The notes below the pieces were generated by a model. That model made no database searches, was not told the origin of the DNA, and saw nothing but the letters and a program-made list of their open reading frames with translations. A stretch of DNA of 64,000 nucleotides from Rhizobium rhododendri (GTDB lineage Bacteria; Pseudomonadota; Alphaproteobacteria; Rhizobiales; Rhizobiaceae): the NCBI RefSeq assembly GCF_007000325.2, contig NZ_CP117269.1, forward strand, positions 124,001 through 188,000, given 5' to 3'. The translations under genes were made by a program, and so were the position numbers. This document shows positions 9,005-18,963 of this stretch, one piece after another (within the stretch, counting starts at the first letter, position 1; each line of letters begins with the position of its first letter).

Positions 9005-9763
9005 TAGGCAGTGTCCCCATAAACGGGGTTCATCTTATTGACGGTGTATGATTCAATCTCCTTGAAAGGAGATTGCTATGCGCCGTCACGAATTGAGCGA
9101 CGAAGAATGGGCTATCATTGCACCTCTTTTGCCAAACAATAGCCGTGGAATTGAACGTGTCGATGACCGCCGGGTGATCAACGGCATCCTCTGGCGTTTC
9201 AGGACTGGTTCGTCTTGGCGAGATGTGCCGGAGCGTTATGGCCCGCGCACGACGCTTTACAATCGGTTCTCCCGATGGCGCAAGGCGGGCGTCTGGGATC
9301 GTCTTCTGGATGCCGTTTCAAAGCGTTACGATGGAGACATCGTGATGATCGACAGTTCTTGTGTTCGCGTTCACCAGCATGGTGCCAACGCTAAAAAGGG
9401 GGATCTGCCGATCCTTGCATGGGACGTTCGCGCGGCGGCCTGACGACAAAGATCCACGCTCTTGTCGATGCAGATGGCAGACCGGTTCGGCTCGAACTCA
9501 CCGCCGGCCAAGCCGGCGATGCACCGATGGCTGAAAAGCTGTTGAGCGACCTGCGGCCCGGCGCGTCGATCCTCGCCGACAAGGCATATGATACGGATGC
9601 AATTCGTAACTTTGCCAAGCAACGCAAGTGTTGGGCGAATATCCCTGCAAAGGCCAATCGAAAGCAGACATTCAGCTTCAACTGCTGGGTCTACCGTCAA
9701 CGCAATCTCGTGGAACGGACCCTAGGCCGCCGGAGAAGAGGGTGCCCGATTAGAATTGTTTAA
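9005..9763 (+). mobile_element. IS5-family element, 3'-truncated remnant
   Basis: The transposase begins at 9078 (MRRHELSDEEWAIIAPLLP) after AAAGGAG. It changes frame at AAAAAGGGGG (9393-9402) into DLPILAWDVRAAA or, in the productive frame, GRSRGGLTTKIHALVDADG. It keeps LADKAYDTDAIRNFA, but after NLVER the normal C-terminal catalytic region is replaced by an unrelated TLGRRRRGCPIRIV. The element is therefore truncated and inactive. Confidence 0.8.
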
Positions 9764-10065
9764 GGCGCGACCGTATCCTTCAGTACTTATAAGCAGTCTG
9801 CTACGGTCAGCAGGCCGAACCCACCGCGCCGGTGAGGTCTTGATCAAGCTCGCAATTATATACAATCCGCCAGGCAGTCTGTGGCCGGCGCCGACGCGAT
9901 TGTAGGCGTCAAAACGTTACCGGTCGAACGCTTGGCTGAGATCGACTCATACGAGGACCTTCGAATACCTTCGGTGGATCGTGCGCTTAATTTGAGCTTC
10001 GTCGATCCAATTCGGACGACGGCAAGGGCTTCAAGGGTCACCCAAAGGGCTCAGTTGAATGGACC
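9764..10065. other. intergenic region, nothing recognised
   Basis: About 300 bases between the truncated IS5 element and the GNAT gene. No convincing gene or regulatory site was found; it may include old IS debris. Confidence 0.35.
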
Positions 10066-10596
10066 TCAGCGCAGTCGGGCCATTAGATATGCATCTACAT
10101 ATTCGCCGTCACGATACGCGTTCTGTCGTAGTATTCCCTCACGAACAAAACCAGATTTCTCGTAAAGCCGGATGGCAGGGCCGTTATCTACGAACACATC
10201 AAGTTCGATACGCCGGATGTCATGCCACCTGTCGGCCGTCTCAATCAACGTGCTGAGGAGCTTCGCTCCGACACCTTTACCGACAAAATCGTCATGAACG
10301 CCAATAGCCAAAGTCGCACTATGAAGCTGACGGCCGGTTTTGCGGTGTAGCCCGGCATTGCCGATGACCTTGCCATGCCATTCAGCACAAATAAATATAT
10401 CTGTAGGCGACATAGCTTCGATATATTTTCGAGTTCTATCCGCGCTATGGAACGGTTGGCGTAAAGTCCCATAACGAAACCCGGGCAGGTTAAGAATTTC
10501 CGTAATTCCTTCGGCATCTTGCGTGCGAGTACCACGAATTAAAACATCCTGCACGTTGAACTCTGGGGATGGCGCTGCGCAGTCAGTGGGCCGCAT
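10066..10596 (-). CDS. GNAT-family N-acetyltransferase (RimJ/RimL-like)
   Basis: A 176-residue acetyl-CoA-dependent transferase. The acetyl-CoA-binding signature is visible as HDDFVGKGVGAKLLSTLIE (the Q/RxxGxG/A loop), followed by RRIELDVFVDNGPAIRLYEK and SGFVREGILRQNAYRDG, typical of the RimJ/RimL branch. The ATG at 10596 is chosen because AAAGGAA lies 7 bases upstream. An earlier in-frame ATG at 10641 lacks such a site. The gene follows the P450 gene closely on the same strand and is probably its last operon partner. Substrate unknown. Confidence 0.78.
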   Translation of the reverse strand: MRPTDCAAPSPEFNVQDVLIRGTRTQDAEGITEILNLPGFRYGTLRQPFHSADRTRKYIEAMSPTDIFICAEWHGKVIGNAGLHRKTGRQLHSATLAIGVHDDFVGKGVGAKLLSTLIETADRWHDIRRIELDVFVDNGPAIRLYEKSGFVREGILRQNAYRDGEYVDAYLMARLR

Positions 10597-10651
10597 TGTT
10601 GTTTCCTTTTCAAAGGTGGCAGGTGTCATTTTGCTGATCATTTGGTAGATG

Positions 10652-11890
10652 CTATCGAGCCTGATCTGCGTCCCAAGTGACCGGAAAGTTTTGAACCGTT
10701 CGGATGCCCGAAAAGCCGGTGACTTTTGGAAAGGGACCTGCGGCTCTGATGGTCGGAAAACGCTCCGCTAACACGGTCAATGCCTCTTCCAGCTCAGCTT
10801 TCGCCAGTGCTTCGCCCAGACAACGGTGCGCTCCAGCGCCAAATACCGGATGCCATTTCAATTGCTCTCTTGTAATATCCAGCCGATCAGGGTCGTTGTA
10901 GAGATGCTCGTCTCGGAGGGCGGACATGGTCACAAGGGAGCAAGCTTTATTGGCAGGGAGGAGCATCCCGTCCAACTCGATATCGGTTGTGGTAAAGCGC
11001 GGAACCGAGCCTATCGCGGGCTCATAACGAAGGCATTCCAGGACGGCCTTTGGAACCAGGTCGTGATTGTCTAAAACTGCATTCCATTGCTCAGGATGCT
11101 GGAGAAGCACTGCCAGCTGAATGACGATGGCAGATCGCGTCGTGTCGCTGCCACCGACAATCAAAGTCATGATTTGGGTAATCACTTCCTCGGCGGACAA
11201 GGATCCGTCGCTTTCCACATCGGAGAGAAGTTTGCTCACAGAGTCATTGTTTTTCTCATAGCTGCGCTTTGCCACTACGTCAGCAACATATGATCTCAGC
11301 TCGCCGGCTGCTCGTTGAAGCTGCGGTACATCTTGCGCACGCCAAGATCCGCCCAGGAGCGGACTGAAGCGGTATACGATCTCTGTAAATCTATTCACAT
11401 CGTCCTGGGGGAGGCCCAAGATCGACGCAATGATCCTGGCCGGAATAAGAGCGGCAAAGTCCTCAAGCAAGTCCATGCCACCATCGGGCGCTGCGGTATC
11501 GGCGATCTGCGCAACGGTCTCTCTAATGAGAGGTCGCAACGCATCAATCATCTTGAAGGCGAATGTCCTGGTCAGGCGAGATCGTCTGCGCAAATGGACA
11601 TCGCCATTCGACGTCAGCATCCCGTTTCGCACGAATTCCCAGATCGGCCCATTCTCAACGCCGCGCAGGGTGACCAATTCTGTTTCTACCTGACGTGTCT
11701 TGGCATCGCTGCACAGGCTGAGAACGTCGTTGGCACGCAAGATGAGATATACCCCCGCTTCCGACAAGATGAACGGAATCTCCTTTCGGTAGTGCCGGTA
11801 GACGCGATGAGGGTCGGCGCTCAGGGTTGAAATGGGTAGCACCGGAACTCGAAAGTTCGTAGACCGCTCTGCGGAGTTGTCTAGGGTCAT
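10652..11890 (-). CDS. cytochrome P450
   Basis: A 412-residue soluble bacterial P450 monooxygenase. It has the I-helix oxygen-binding motif GGSDTT at residues 246-251, the ExxR motif ECLR at 285-288, and the heme loop FGAGAHRCLG at 350-359 with Cys357 as axial ligand. Length and motifs are complete. It lies downstream of virK on the same strand and upstream of a GNAT enzyme. Ti plasmids carry vir-induced P450s (virH/pinF) that oxidise plant phenolics, so a similar role is plausible from context, but I cannot establish orthology from sequence alone. Confidence 0.88.
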   Translation of the reverse strand: MTLDNSAERSTNFRVPVLPISTLSADPHRVYRHYRKEIPFILSEAGVYLILRANDVLSLCSDAKTRQVETELVTLRGVENGPIWEFVRNGMLTSNGDVHLRRRSRLTRTFAFKMIDALRPLIRETVAQIADTAAPDGGMDLLEDFAALIPARIIASILGLPQDDVNRFTEIVYRFSPLLGGSWRAQDVPQLQRAAGELRSYVADVVAKRSYEKNNDSVSKLLSDVESDGSLSAEEVITQIMTLIVGGSDTTRSAIVIQLAVLLQHPEQWNAVLDNHDLVPKAVLECLRYEPAIGSVPRFTTTDIELDGMLLPANKACSLVTMSALRDEHLYNDPDRLDITREQLKWHPVFGAGAHRCLGEALAKAELEEALTVLAERFPTIRAAGPFPKVTGFSGIRTVQNFPVTWDADQAR

Positions 11891-11913
11891 TCATCAATAT
11901 CCTTTAATTCGGC

Positions 11914-12129
11914 TCATCGGCCGCCTAAATTTCCGGCCAGCTGCCGAAACACAACCGACGCGTCAGGCAGGGCGGTAGCGGTCTTTAGCGGCGACAGCCG
12001 GCCTGCATTGTGTGCTGGTAACAGTGGTGGCAGATCCCCGTTGAATAATGTGCGCAACGGAATCGGCGCGAATTTCCCCGCGTCGTTAGGTCTGCCTGTC
12101 ACGCCATCAACATCTACGTGCAGCCACAT
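11914..12129 (-). CDS. short hypothetical protein between virK and the P450
   Basis: A 71-residue frame whose ATG overlaps the virK stop (TAATG), suggesting coupled translation. It begins MWLHVDVDGVTGRPNDAGKF and contains PPLLPAHNAGRLSPLKTATA. No motif or membrane segment is recognised. It could be a real small protein or the remnant of a larger enzyme. Confidence 0.35.
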   Translation of the reverse strand: MWLHVDVDGVTGRPNDAGKFAPIPLRTLFNGDLPPLLPAHNAGRLSPLKTATALPDASVVFRQLAGNLGGR

Positions 12130-12566
12130 TAGCGCGCTGGGAAGAAACTTAATCCACGGTCCATCGCACAGTTGAATTCGAGTGTCTTACCCTTTTGTTC
12201 GTACGCGGGCAGGCTGAACACAGTCATAGAAAATTGAGCGCTGTTATCTGGGTGGACTTTGTATCGTAAAAACTGAACGATCGGCTTTCCATCGAGATCG
12301 ATGGTCATATGCTCGTCAGCAAAGGCAAGCGTCCCATCGTCCGTCAATCTGAATGCGTTAATCCGTAGTCCACCGCGTGTTTTGCTCGGCTTTGCATCGT
12401 TTGGTACCGCGCTGCAAAGACTGAGATCAACGGTGACGGCGACCGGCTGCCCCTTGCCAAGCATATGAATTACAGCTGGCAGGGCGAGGGGGCCCTGGCG
12501 GTTCTCGGTTGCACTCCCTGCGGCGGGTAGCAATGCCGCGAGGAGAATAGTGAAGACGCGCTTCAT
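12129..12566 (-). CDS. virK: VirK family protein
   Basis: A 145-residue exported protein of the VirK family, named from a vir-regulon gene of Ti plasmids; its molecular function is not established. The signal peptide MKRVFTILLAALLPAAGSAT is followed by the conserved pattern VAVTVDLSLCSA, RGGLRINAFRLTDDGTLAFA, DGKPIVQFLRYKV and FSLPAYEQKGKTLEFNCAMD. The start at 12566 is supported by AAGGAG about 7 bases upstream. A palindromic GCAATTGC core at 12644-12651, about 80 bp upstream, resembles a vir box (9 of 12 positions on the coding strand). That is consistent with VirG control of virK and the genes after it. Confidence 0.85.
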   Translation of the reverse strand: MKRVFTILLAALLPAAGSATENRQGPLALPAVIHMLGKGQPVAVTVDLSLCSAVPNDAKPSKTRGGLRINAFRLTDDGTLAFADEHMTIDLDGKPIVQFLRYKVHPDNSAQFSMTVFSLPAYEQKGKTLEFNCAMDRGLSFFPAR

Positions 12567-12637
12567 GCAGTACTCCTTGGAACTCTCGGCGCATCGCTCA
12601 AAAGCGCCGTCAAATGGATTGGCATCGCGTAACTTGA

Positions 12638-12655
12638 CGCAGTGCAATTGCGTTG
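12638..12655 (-). promoter_or_regulatory. vir-box-like site upstream of virK
   Basis: On the coding strand CGCAATTGCACT matches 9 of 12 positions of the VirG consensus TNCAATTGAAAY. It lies about 80 bp before the virK start, between virK and the upstream GNAT gene. The spacing is suitable but the match is imperfect. Confidence 0.4.
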
Positions 12656-12667
12656 CGAGGGAAGCCG

Positions 12668-13180
12668 TTACCCTAAACCACCGATGGAGCGTATCATCTG
12701 AACTTCTTCAACCGGCTTGCCATTCTCGATAATTCCGCCAGGCATCACGCAGAGATCAGAAAAAAGCTGACTACGATAGAATGCAATGGCAGATACATTT
12801 TCGCCGCTGACGCATAGCTCCAGTTTCGAAATACTCTCGTCTTTTGCGAATGAAATGACATGGTTCAGCAAAGCCGAAGCCGTCCCAGTTCGCCGAAAGT
12901 CGGCGTGGACGTAAGCCATTACGATAATAGCCCGGTGCTTCAGTTTTGCTGGATGCCTGCGAATAAGCCCCATCAATCCCACAGGGATACCACTATGGAA
13001 AGCGCCGAAGACTGGATCAGTTAGCCGCCTATTCCATTCATCCTCGGAAAGAGACTCCCAGTCATCAAGAATGCTGGCGTAGGACGATGGTGTGGACCTT
13101 AAGGCCTGCAGCCATATCTGTTTGAAGATAGAGCCTTCCCCGGGCACAATCCGTCTGTATGAAATTTCTTGTGTGTTCAA
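12668..13180 (-). CDS. GNAT-family N-acetyltransferase
   Basis: A 170-residue acetyltransferase. The acetyl-CoA loop region reads YVHADFRRTGTASALLNHVI and the C-terminal strand-helix ENVSAIAFYRSQLFSDLCVM is typical of GNAT enzymes. The start is the TTG at 13180 (NTQEISYRRIVPGEG follows), because a complete AAAAGGAG lies 6 bases upstream. The longer frame to 13231 has no such site. It lies upstream of virK on the same strand but is separated from it by the vir-box-like site. Substrate unknown. Confidence 0.75.
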   Translation of the reverse strand: MNTQEISYRRIVPGEGSIFKQIWLQALRSTPSSYASILDDWESLSEDEWNRRLTDPVFGAFHSGIPVGLMGLIRRHPAKLKHRAIIVMAYVHADFRRTGTASALLNHVISFAKDESISKLELCVSGENVSAIAFYRSQLFSDLCVMPGGIIENGKPVEEVQMIRSIGGLG

Positions 13181-13340
13181 GATATGCTCCTTTTCCCGGT
13201 TTGTTGCCAACACGACAGACTGACCCAGCAAACGTCCGTTTTAAGCGCTGCATGCGCCAGAGTTTAGGTCATCCTGTCCACACCAGCACCGGAAGTATCA
13301 GACAGAGCGGCGGGGATTCCGCTCTGTTAACGAGTCGTCG

Positions 13341-14180
13341 TTGATTGTCCTCCTGACTGGCGTCGCGCTGGGAGGTTTTTGTATGCTTGTCTTGGGCCAG
13401 CTTACTGCCGATAGGCCTGTAATCCGCCTGAGCATCCTGTTTCAAAGATCGTTTGGAAGTGTCGTCCTCATGGCGGTCGTCACGGGGGCATCGCTCTATG
13501 GAATAACCTATCTCATCCCTCAATTCCTTGCCCGTATTAGTGGATACAACGCGCTTCAATCGGGAATGGTCGTTCTTATCAGCGGCCTGCCAATGCTGGC
13601 GATCATTCCGTTCTTCCCGCTTCTGATCAGAACCCTTGACCTCAGGATCGCAATCGCATTCGGGCTGGCCTGCTATTCGGTCAGCTGTTACCTGGACACG
13701 AGCCTCACCGCAGCTACCAATGGCGGAGACTTCGGTTTCTCGCAGCTACTGCGAGGGCTCGGGCAGACGTTCACCCTTGTCTTCCTGAACCAGGCGATGA
13801 CGAGCTCCGTACCTCGCGAGCAGGCGCAGGACGCAGCCGGAATCTACACGGCTGCCCGTAACCTAGGCGGGTCTATCGGGCTGGCCGTGATAGGACTCAT
13901 GCTCGACCGTCAGACTTCGGTTCATACGCAACGTCTAATGGAGAGGGTCACCGCCAATTCAGTTATTGCTCAGGAACGCATCCACCAGTCCGGCAGCGAT
14001 CCGCAGTCTGTTCAGCTCGCCATTGTGAACATCTTTCAGGTTATTAAGCGTGAGGCCGCCGTCATGGCATTCAACGACATGTTCTATTTTTTTGCCATCG
14101 CCCTTCTGGTCATTTTCCCCCTAGTGTTTATCCTAAGACCAATTCAGCGCGGACCCGCCGTGGCGATGCCTCAGCATTGA
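13341..14180 (+). pseudogene. MFS drug exporter (DHA2 type), N-terminally truncated
   Basis: A 279-residue C-terminal half of a 14-helix major-facilitator exporter (EmrB/QacA type). Several membrane helices are visible (IVLLTGVALGGFCMLVLG, VVLMAVVTGASLYGITYLI, MVVLISGLPMLAIIPFFPLL, the last near the C-terminus MFYFFAIALLVIFPLVFIL), as well as TAARNLGGSIGLAVIGLML. The frame opens with a TTG and no signal for the first half of the family exists upstream, so about 250 residues are missing. Probably non-functional. Confidence 0.7.
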
Positions 14181-14541
14181 ATTTATGGCCTCAGCACTGG
14201 GAGATGAAAGGGACATTATGAAATCCGCGCTGATGACGGCAAGGCGGCCGAAAATGCCCAAGCCTCGCCGCGCCCAAGAGGGCGTGCTTTACGTCGATCT
14301 CAATGCGACTGTCCGCGAGAAAGCGTTCAATAGACTTCCGACGGGTTACCGACGCTATCGTTGTCCAAGGTCCGCTCTCGCTTAAGCACGGGGCTCGGAA
14401 CCTTCATGGATGGCCGCGAGGTTCGCCCGTTTCATGGTGCGACGACAGAGTAGCTAAACAACGGGGCGCCTGGGCCTCGCGTTGAAGCGATGACGGCACA
14501 ATATGCGTCTGTACCCCGGTGAATGGCTGATGTGTATTTAG
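14181..14541. other. intergenic region with a short unassigned frame
   Basis: Holds a basic short frame beginning MKSALMTARRPKMPKPRRAQ near 14218. It has no recognised family and weak support, so I do not call it a gene. The rest shows nothing clear until the terminator at 14542. Confidence 0.3.
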
Positions 14542-14580
14542 AAAAAAAGGCCGCGAAACATGTGTTTCGCGGCCTTTTTT
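14542..14580. terminator. rho-independent terminator (bidirectional)
   Basis: A perfect stem GGCCGCGAAACA/TGTTTCGCGGCC flanked by an A-run on the left and TTTTTT on the right. It lies 16 bp beyond the stop codon of the minus-strand MFS symporter gene and could end transcription from both sides. Confidence 0.9.
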
Positions 14581-14596
14581 GATGCGATCGTTTGGA

Positions 14597-15901
14597 TCAG
14601 ATCTCTTCGTTGCCTGACAGCATGATGCAGACAAGCGTGATGAAGGCGGCGATTGCCATGTAGTAGCCGACATAGGCAAGGCCGTAGTTGCTGGCGAGCC
14701 AGGTGGCGATAAAGGGTGCCAGCGAGGCGCCGAAGATCCCGGCAAAGTTGGAGGTGATGGAGGCGCCGGTATAGCGCACTGCCACCGGGAACGGGGCTGC
14801 CAGCGCAGTTCCGATCGGACCATAGGTCATCCCCGCCAATGCCATGCTGACAGCGGCGAAGATATAGATCTCGGTGAGGCCACCGGTGAGCAGGGTCTGC
14901 AGGAAGAACGAGAAGACACCGATCGCGACCGTCGTGGCGACGAGCACGGTGCGGCGGCCAAAGCGGTCCGACAGCTTGCCGGCGATCGGGCAGAAGATGC
15001 CGAAGAACACCGAGGCGACGATCTGCACGAGAAGCGCGTCGAGGAAGCTGATCTTCAGGACCTTGACGTTGTAGGACAGCAGGTAGGCCGTGCCGATGTA
15101 GAAGAGCACGAAGGTTGCCAGCGCCACGAAGGTGCCGAGGACAAGGCTGCGCTTGTGGTTCTTCAGGATTTCGACCACGGGAACGGCAACACGCTCCTTG
15201 CGGGCGACGGCTTCGCTGAACTCCGGGGTCTCGGTGATCGACAGACGGACCCAGAGGCCGATGCCGATCAGGATGATCGAGGCGATGAACGGCACGCGCC
15301 AGCCCCAGGTGATGAAGTCTTCCTGGGAGATGAAGTGCAGCAGCAGCCAGAAGACGGCCGACGACAGGAACAGGCCGACGGGTGCACCGAGTTGCGGGAA
15401 CATGCCGTACCAGGAGCGCTTGCCCTCCGGCGCATTCTCCGTCGCCAGCAGCACCGCGCCGCCCCACTCGCCCCCGAGACCGAAGCCCTGGCCAAAGCGG
15501 CAGATCGCCAGCAGCAGAGGCGCGGCCACGCCGATCGAGGCGTAGGAGGGCAGGAAGCCGATCAGTACCGTCGAGATGCCCATGGTCATGAGGGCTGCAA
15601 CGAGCGTCACCTTGCGGCCGATGCGGTCACCAAAATGGCCGAACACGATGGCGCCGATAGGACGGGCGAAGAAGGCGATTGAAAAAGTCGCGAATGATTG
15701 CAGGACGCCGGTGGTCGGATCGCTGGTCGGAAAGAACAGCGTCGGGAAAACGAGGACGGCAGCCGTCGCGTAAACGTAAAAGTCGAAGAATTCGATGGTG
15801 GTGCCGATCAGGCTTGCCAGCAGAACGCGTGACGGCGAATTCAGGGAGGCACTGTTTCGCGACGAGGGAGCCGGCGATAATGGCGATATCGCTTGTTTCA
15901 T
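14597..15901 (-). CDS. MFS metabolite:H+ symporter (MHS family)
   Basis: A 434-residue inner-membrane symporter of the metabolite:H+ symporter family (ShiA/ProP/KgtP relatives) with 12 predicted helices. Signatures include IGTTIEFFDFYVYATAAVLV in helix 1, GHFGDRIGRKVTL in the loop between helices 2 and 3, RFGQGFGLGGEWGGAVLL, and SDRFGRRTVL in the second half. The ATG at 15901 (MKQAISPLSPAP) follows GGTAGGAAA; the upstream in-frame ATG at 15937 is less likely. A strong terminator follows. Family members move organic acids, shikimate or betaines; the substrate here cannot be told. Confidence 0.87.
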   Translation of the reverse strand: MKQAISPLSPAPSSRNSASLNSPSRVLLASLIGTTIEFFDFYVYATAAVLVFPTLFFPTSDPTTGVLQSFATFSIAFFARPIGAIVFGHFGDRIGRKVTLVAALMTMGISTVLIGFLPSYASIGVAAPLLLAICRFGQGFGLGGEWGGAVLLATENAPEGKRSWYGMFPQLGAPVGLFLSSAVFWLLLHFISQEDFITWGWRVPFIASIILIGIGLWVRLSITETPEFSEAVARKERVAVPVVEILKNHKRSLVLGTFVALATFVLFYIGTAYLLSYNVKVLKISFLDALLVQIVASVFFGIFCPIAGKLSDRFGRRTVLVATTVAIGVFSFFLQTLLTGGLTEIYIFAAVSMALAGMTYGPIGTALAAPFPVAVRYTGASITSNFAGIFGASLAPFIATWLASNYGLAYVGYYMAIAAFITLVCIMLSGNEEI

Positions 15902-16425
15902 TTTCCTACCAATCCGGAATGCTAAGTTCAACTTCACGGGCCTTAACGCAATCTAAGGCCCCGCCAGGCTCGGAACTAATTTTCTACATGACAATGCGAT
16001 GACGCGTCTCATAATTTAGCCCGCAGCTTTTGGTCGCATACCGCCAATGCCTCAGTCGTTTTCAACGAGGAGCTATCGTTTCGACTCTGCCAACGCAGAA
16101 AAAATCTCGCGTGGCAAGCGCCGGGGAAGACGCGAGCCCGGCACAATGTCGTCCGCTCGTCTACGCCAAGCGCACCGCTTCCTTTCCAAATTCCTTGGTA
16201 GATTTCTTCTGCTTTGGCATTCCGGTTTCCCTTCAACTCAAGAAAGCTTCTCCACTTTTCTGAAGAAAGTCCCGGCTCAGTTCATCCGTAAAATCGGTGC
16301 AACATTTCCCAATAACAAACGACACACCGCAACAGTAGCAAGGCGCATAATGCCGTTGCGCTTCGCATCGCGTACAAACATCGATCTAACTCAGTCGCCA
16401 AATAGGACCGGGTAGAGCGTTTTAG
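15902..16425. other. intergenic region, nothing recognised
   Basis: About 520 bases between the symporter and the recombinase cluster. Only short, low-quality frames are present. No repeat, RNA or operator was identified. Confidence 0.35.
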
Positions 16426-16626
16426 TCAAAGGGAAGTTTCATGACACGTTATGTCATCCGCGCTTGGTGTTCGGTGCAGTCGCTGTGCGGCAAATCCCAG
16501 GAGCAGCCTCAGCGTGTCGCGATAGGCGGCAACCGTCTGACGACTGACGGCGCGGTGTTGGCCAAGATGTTCAAGAAAGAAGCGCTGAACAAGGTTAGAG
16601 AGGGACGGCGCGTTGCGATCAGACAT
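16426..16626 (-). pseudogene. third tyrosine recombinase of a trio, N-terminal fragment
   Basis: Only the N-terminal SAM-like core-binding segment remains (LVQRFFLEHLGQHRAVSRQT and VAAYRDTLRLLLGFAAQRLH). It starts with an ATG overlapping the stop of the preceding recombinase gene, as in three-gene recombinase cassettes. The catalytic domain is missing, lost at the left edge of the cluster. Confidence 0.72.
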
Positions 16627-17576
16627 AGTCGTTCTCCCGGAGTGCGAAGCCTTCGAAGCGTGATCCGGCGGTGGCCATCAGATCGGGGATGCCGGTCATG
16701 TACCAATAGGTGTCCGATACCTTGGCGTGGCCGACATAGGTCGAGAGCGCCGCGATGGCGTTGTCGATGTCGCATCCGTCTGCTTGCCAGCGCTCCAGCC
16801 GTCGACAAATGAAGGTGTGCCTCAAATCATGAATGCGAACGTGGGGATAGGAACCGCGCGGCATGATTCCGGCTGCGAGGCGCAGCCGTTGAAAGACGCC
16901 GTGGACGGTTCGCTTGTTGAGGCGTTGCCCGCCTGCGATGGTGAAGAAGGCTTGCTCCTCTTCCTTCCTGGCGAAACGCTCTCGGACCAGCAGATATGAA
17001 TCAAGCGCGCTGGCGACCGACTGATGAAGCGGCACATGCCGAGACTTTCGGAACTTGGTCATACGCACCGTTGCACAGCAGGCTTCGATATCGACATCGC
17101 GGCAGCGCAGGTTGATCGCCTCCGAAATGCGCAGCCCGGTCGCGGCGATCAATCCGATCAACGCCTCGAACACGACCGATGGCAGCCCGCCCTGCGGTTG
17201 GAGGGCGCGTGCCGCGGCCATCTAAGCCGAGGATCTCGTCATCGGTATAGATATGGGGCGTCAACCTCCGCCGCGACTTGCGGAATATCGGCGCTGTTGG
17301 AAACTCTGTCACGGGATCCAGGCGCGTCATGTATGCTGCAAACGGCTTCACAACTGCCAGCCGTCCAGCCCAGGTGAAGGGGTGACTGATCCGCGACCGG
17401 TCCTTTGCCCAGCGGATGACAAGGTCGTTGGTCAGTGTGCCGCAGTTCTGCTCGTCGGCGAAACCGGCAAAGGACCTCAGCAGCCGAGCGTCGGGGCCGC
17501 TGACGTTGAAGCCTAGCAGAGAGCGTTCCGCCAGGTAGGCTGCGACATGTTCCGTCATTGTTGTCTTCATCGCCAT
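16619..17576 (-). pseudogene. second tyrosine recombinase of a trio, frameshifted
   Basis: The N-terminal part starts at 17576 (MAMKTTMTEHVAAYLAERSL, overlapping the stop of the first recombinase gene) and runs to IYTDDEILGLDG. The catalytic half is in another frame from about 17222 (GLIAATGLRISEAINLRCRD with the first Arg, HVRIHDLRHTF with the HxxR box, and YVGHAKVSDTYWYMTG with the nucleophilic Tyr). One frame change near 17222 breaks an otherwise complete integrase-type protein of about 315 residues. Confidence 0.78.
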
Positions 17577-18816
17577 CACGCCCTCCCTGGCCAGGGAAGA
17601 GCGACAGCCGACAGCCGCTCGAAATCGATCTTGGTGTAGATCTTTGATGTGTGAGGCTGCGATGGCGCAGGATATCGGCAATGTGCTTCATCGGTGTGCC
17701 CTCGCGTAGCAGTCGGCTTGCCACGCTGTGGCGCAGAACATGCGGGTCGCACCGATCCCAACCGCACCGGCGAAACGCGGCGATGACTGCACGCTTGGCT
17801 ACTCCTGTCTGGACCGGACGATCATAGGGCGCGACATGGCGAACGAAGATCGCCCGGCTCACCGTCTCGGGCCGCTCGTGCCTGAGGTATTCGGCGATTG
17901 CCTCGCCGGTTGCCCTGGGCAACGGCAGGCAGTCCATGAAATGCGTCTTGGAGCGAGCGATCCTGACTGTTCCGTTCCGCCAATCAATGTCCTCGATGCG
18001 CAGCTTGACCACTTCCGCACAGCGAAGGCCAAGATCGGTGACGCATCTGACCATGGCATAGGCCCGTCGACCAGATGGTAGATTCGCATCGAACGATGCC
18101 AGAAGCGCGTCAATCTGGGCTGGTGACAATGTCTCGGGTAGTGACGCCAGACGCCAGTGCGCCGCGCGCGGGATGGCCGGCAGAAGTTTGCTGACCTTGT
18201 CGCCGCACATCTGTCGGTACTTCAGATAGCCGCCTATCGAACTACCCGCGACGCGCACTGCCCCGGCGCCCCAATCGCGACCTTCACCCAGGACGAACCG
18301 CCTCATTGCTCCGGTATCGATCTTCGTGATGTCGACAGAGCCCGCGCCGAAAGTTTGAGCGAGGAATCTGCCGACAATTAAACCACGTTGCCGCCGTGTG
18401 GTCTCCGCTAAGCCTGCGACGTCACGCATATAGGCATCGAACGTGGCCAGCTCCTTGCTTAGCCCATCCTGCTCGTCATCCGGCCAAATGGCCCCCTCGG
18501 CCTCAAGCAGTCTCAGCAGGTGACGAATGGCGGTTCGCAGTTCATACCGCGTCCGGCGAACTGGCTCAGGACAACTGCAGATCGGCAGGTGATCGTTAAG
18601 AAAGCGATCCAGCACCGCCGCGCTCAGCGATGAAAGACCAATGCCCTGCTCGCCGAGCCAGCGTGCGAAATGGGCGACGCTCGCGAGATAGACGCGGATC
18701 ACATTGTGCGCGTACCGGTCTTCCCGAAGACGAGCGACATAGCGGTCCTGATAGGATGATAGAGTGCTGGACGATAGCCATGCTTGAGGTCCAGGCTGCA
18801 AAATGATGGGCTTCAT
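17576..18816 (-). pseudogene. first tyrosine recombinase of a trio, frameshifted near the C-terminus
   Basis: Starts MKPIILQPGPQAWLSSSTLS at 18816 and carries the core-binding domain and most of the catalytic domain (VTDLGLRCAEVVKLRIEDID with the catalytic Arg, DPHVLRHSVASRLLREG with the HxxR box, HIADILRHRSLTH). The expected end with the nucleophilic Tyr (KIYTKIDFERLSAVALPW, stop at 17576-17578) is in another frame, so a frame change near 17655 separates Tyr from the rest. All three members of the trio are therefore defective. Confidence 0.78.
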
Positions 18817-18854
18817 GGAAATCTCCCCTTCCAGTGATTGGAGCAGGGAGAATG

Positions 18855-18963
18855 AAATTATGCGCAGTTGGAATCGTCACGCTGCTTTCGCAATCGCTGT
18901 AAAACAATGGTTTTTTACCGAGGATCCAGAAAGCCTACACATAATCCCGAGCTTCGCATAATT
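18855..18963. repeat. inverted repeat at the edge of the recombinase trio
   Basis: AAATTATGCG at 18855-18864 is matched by the reverse-complementary CGCATAATT at 18955-18963, just upstream of the first recombinase gene. The right arm abuts a fragment of an IS66 transposase, so this is probably the terminal recombination site of the trio-bearing element. Confidence 0.45.

Noticed and set aside
14538..15467. 309-codon frame antisense-like to the MFS symporter
   Set aside because: Same strand but shifted frame within a GC-rich gene; the symporter frame has clear membrane helices and family motifs.
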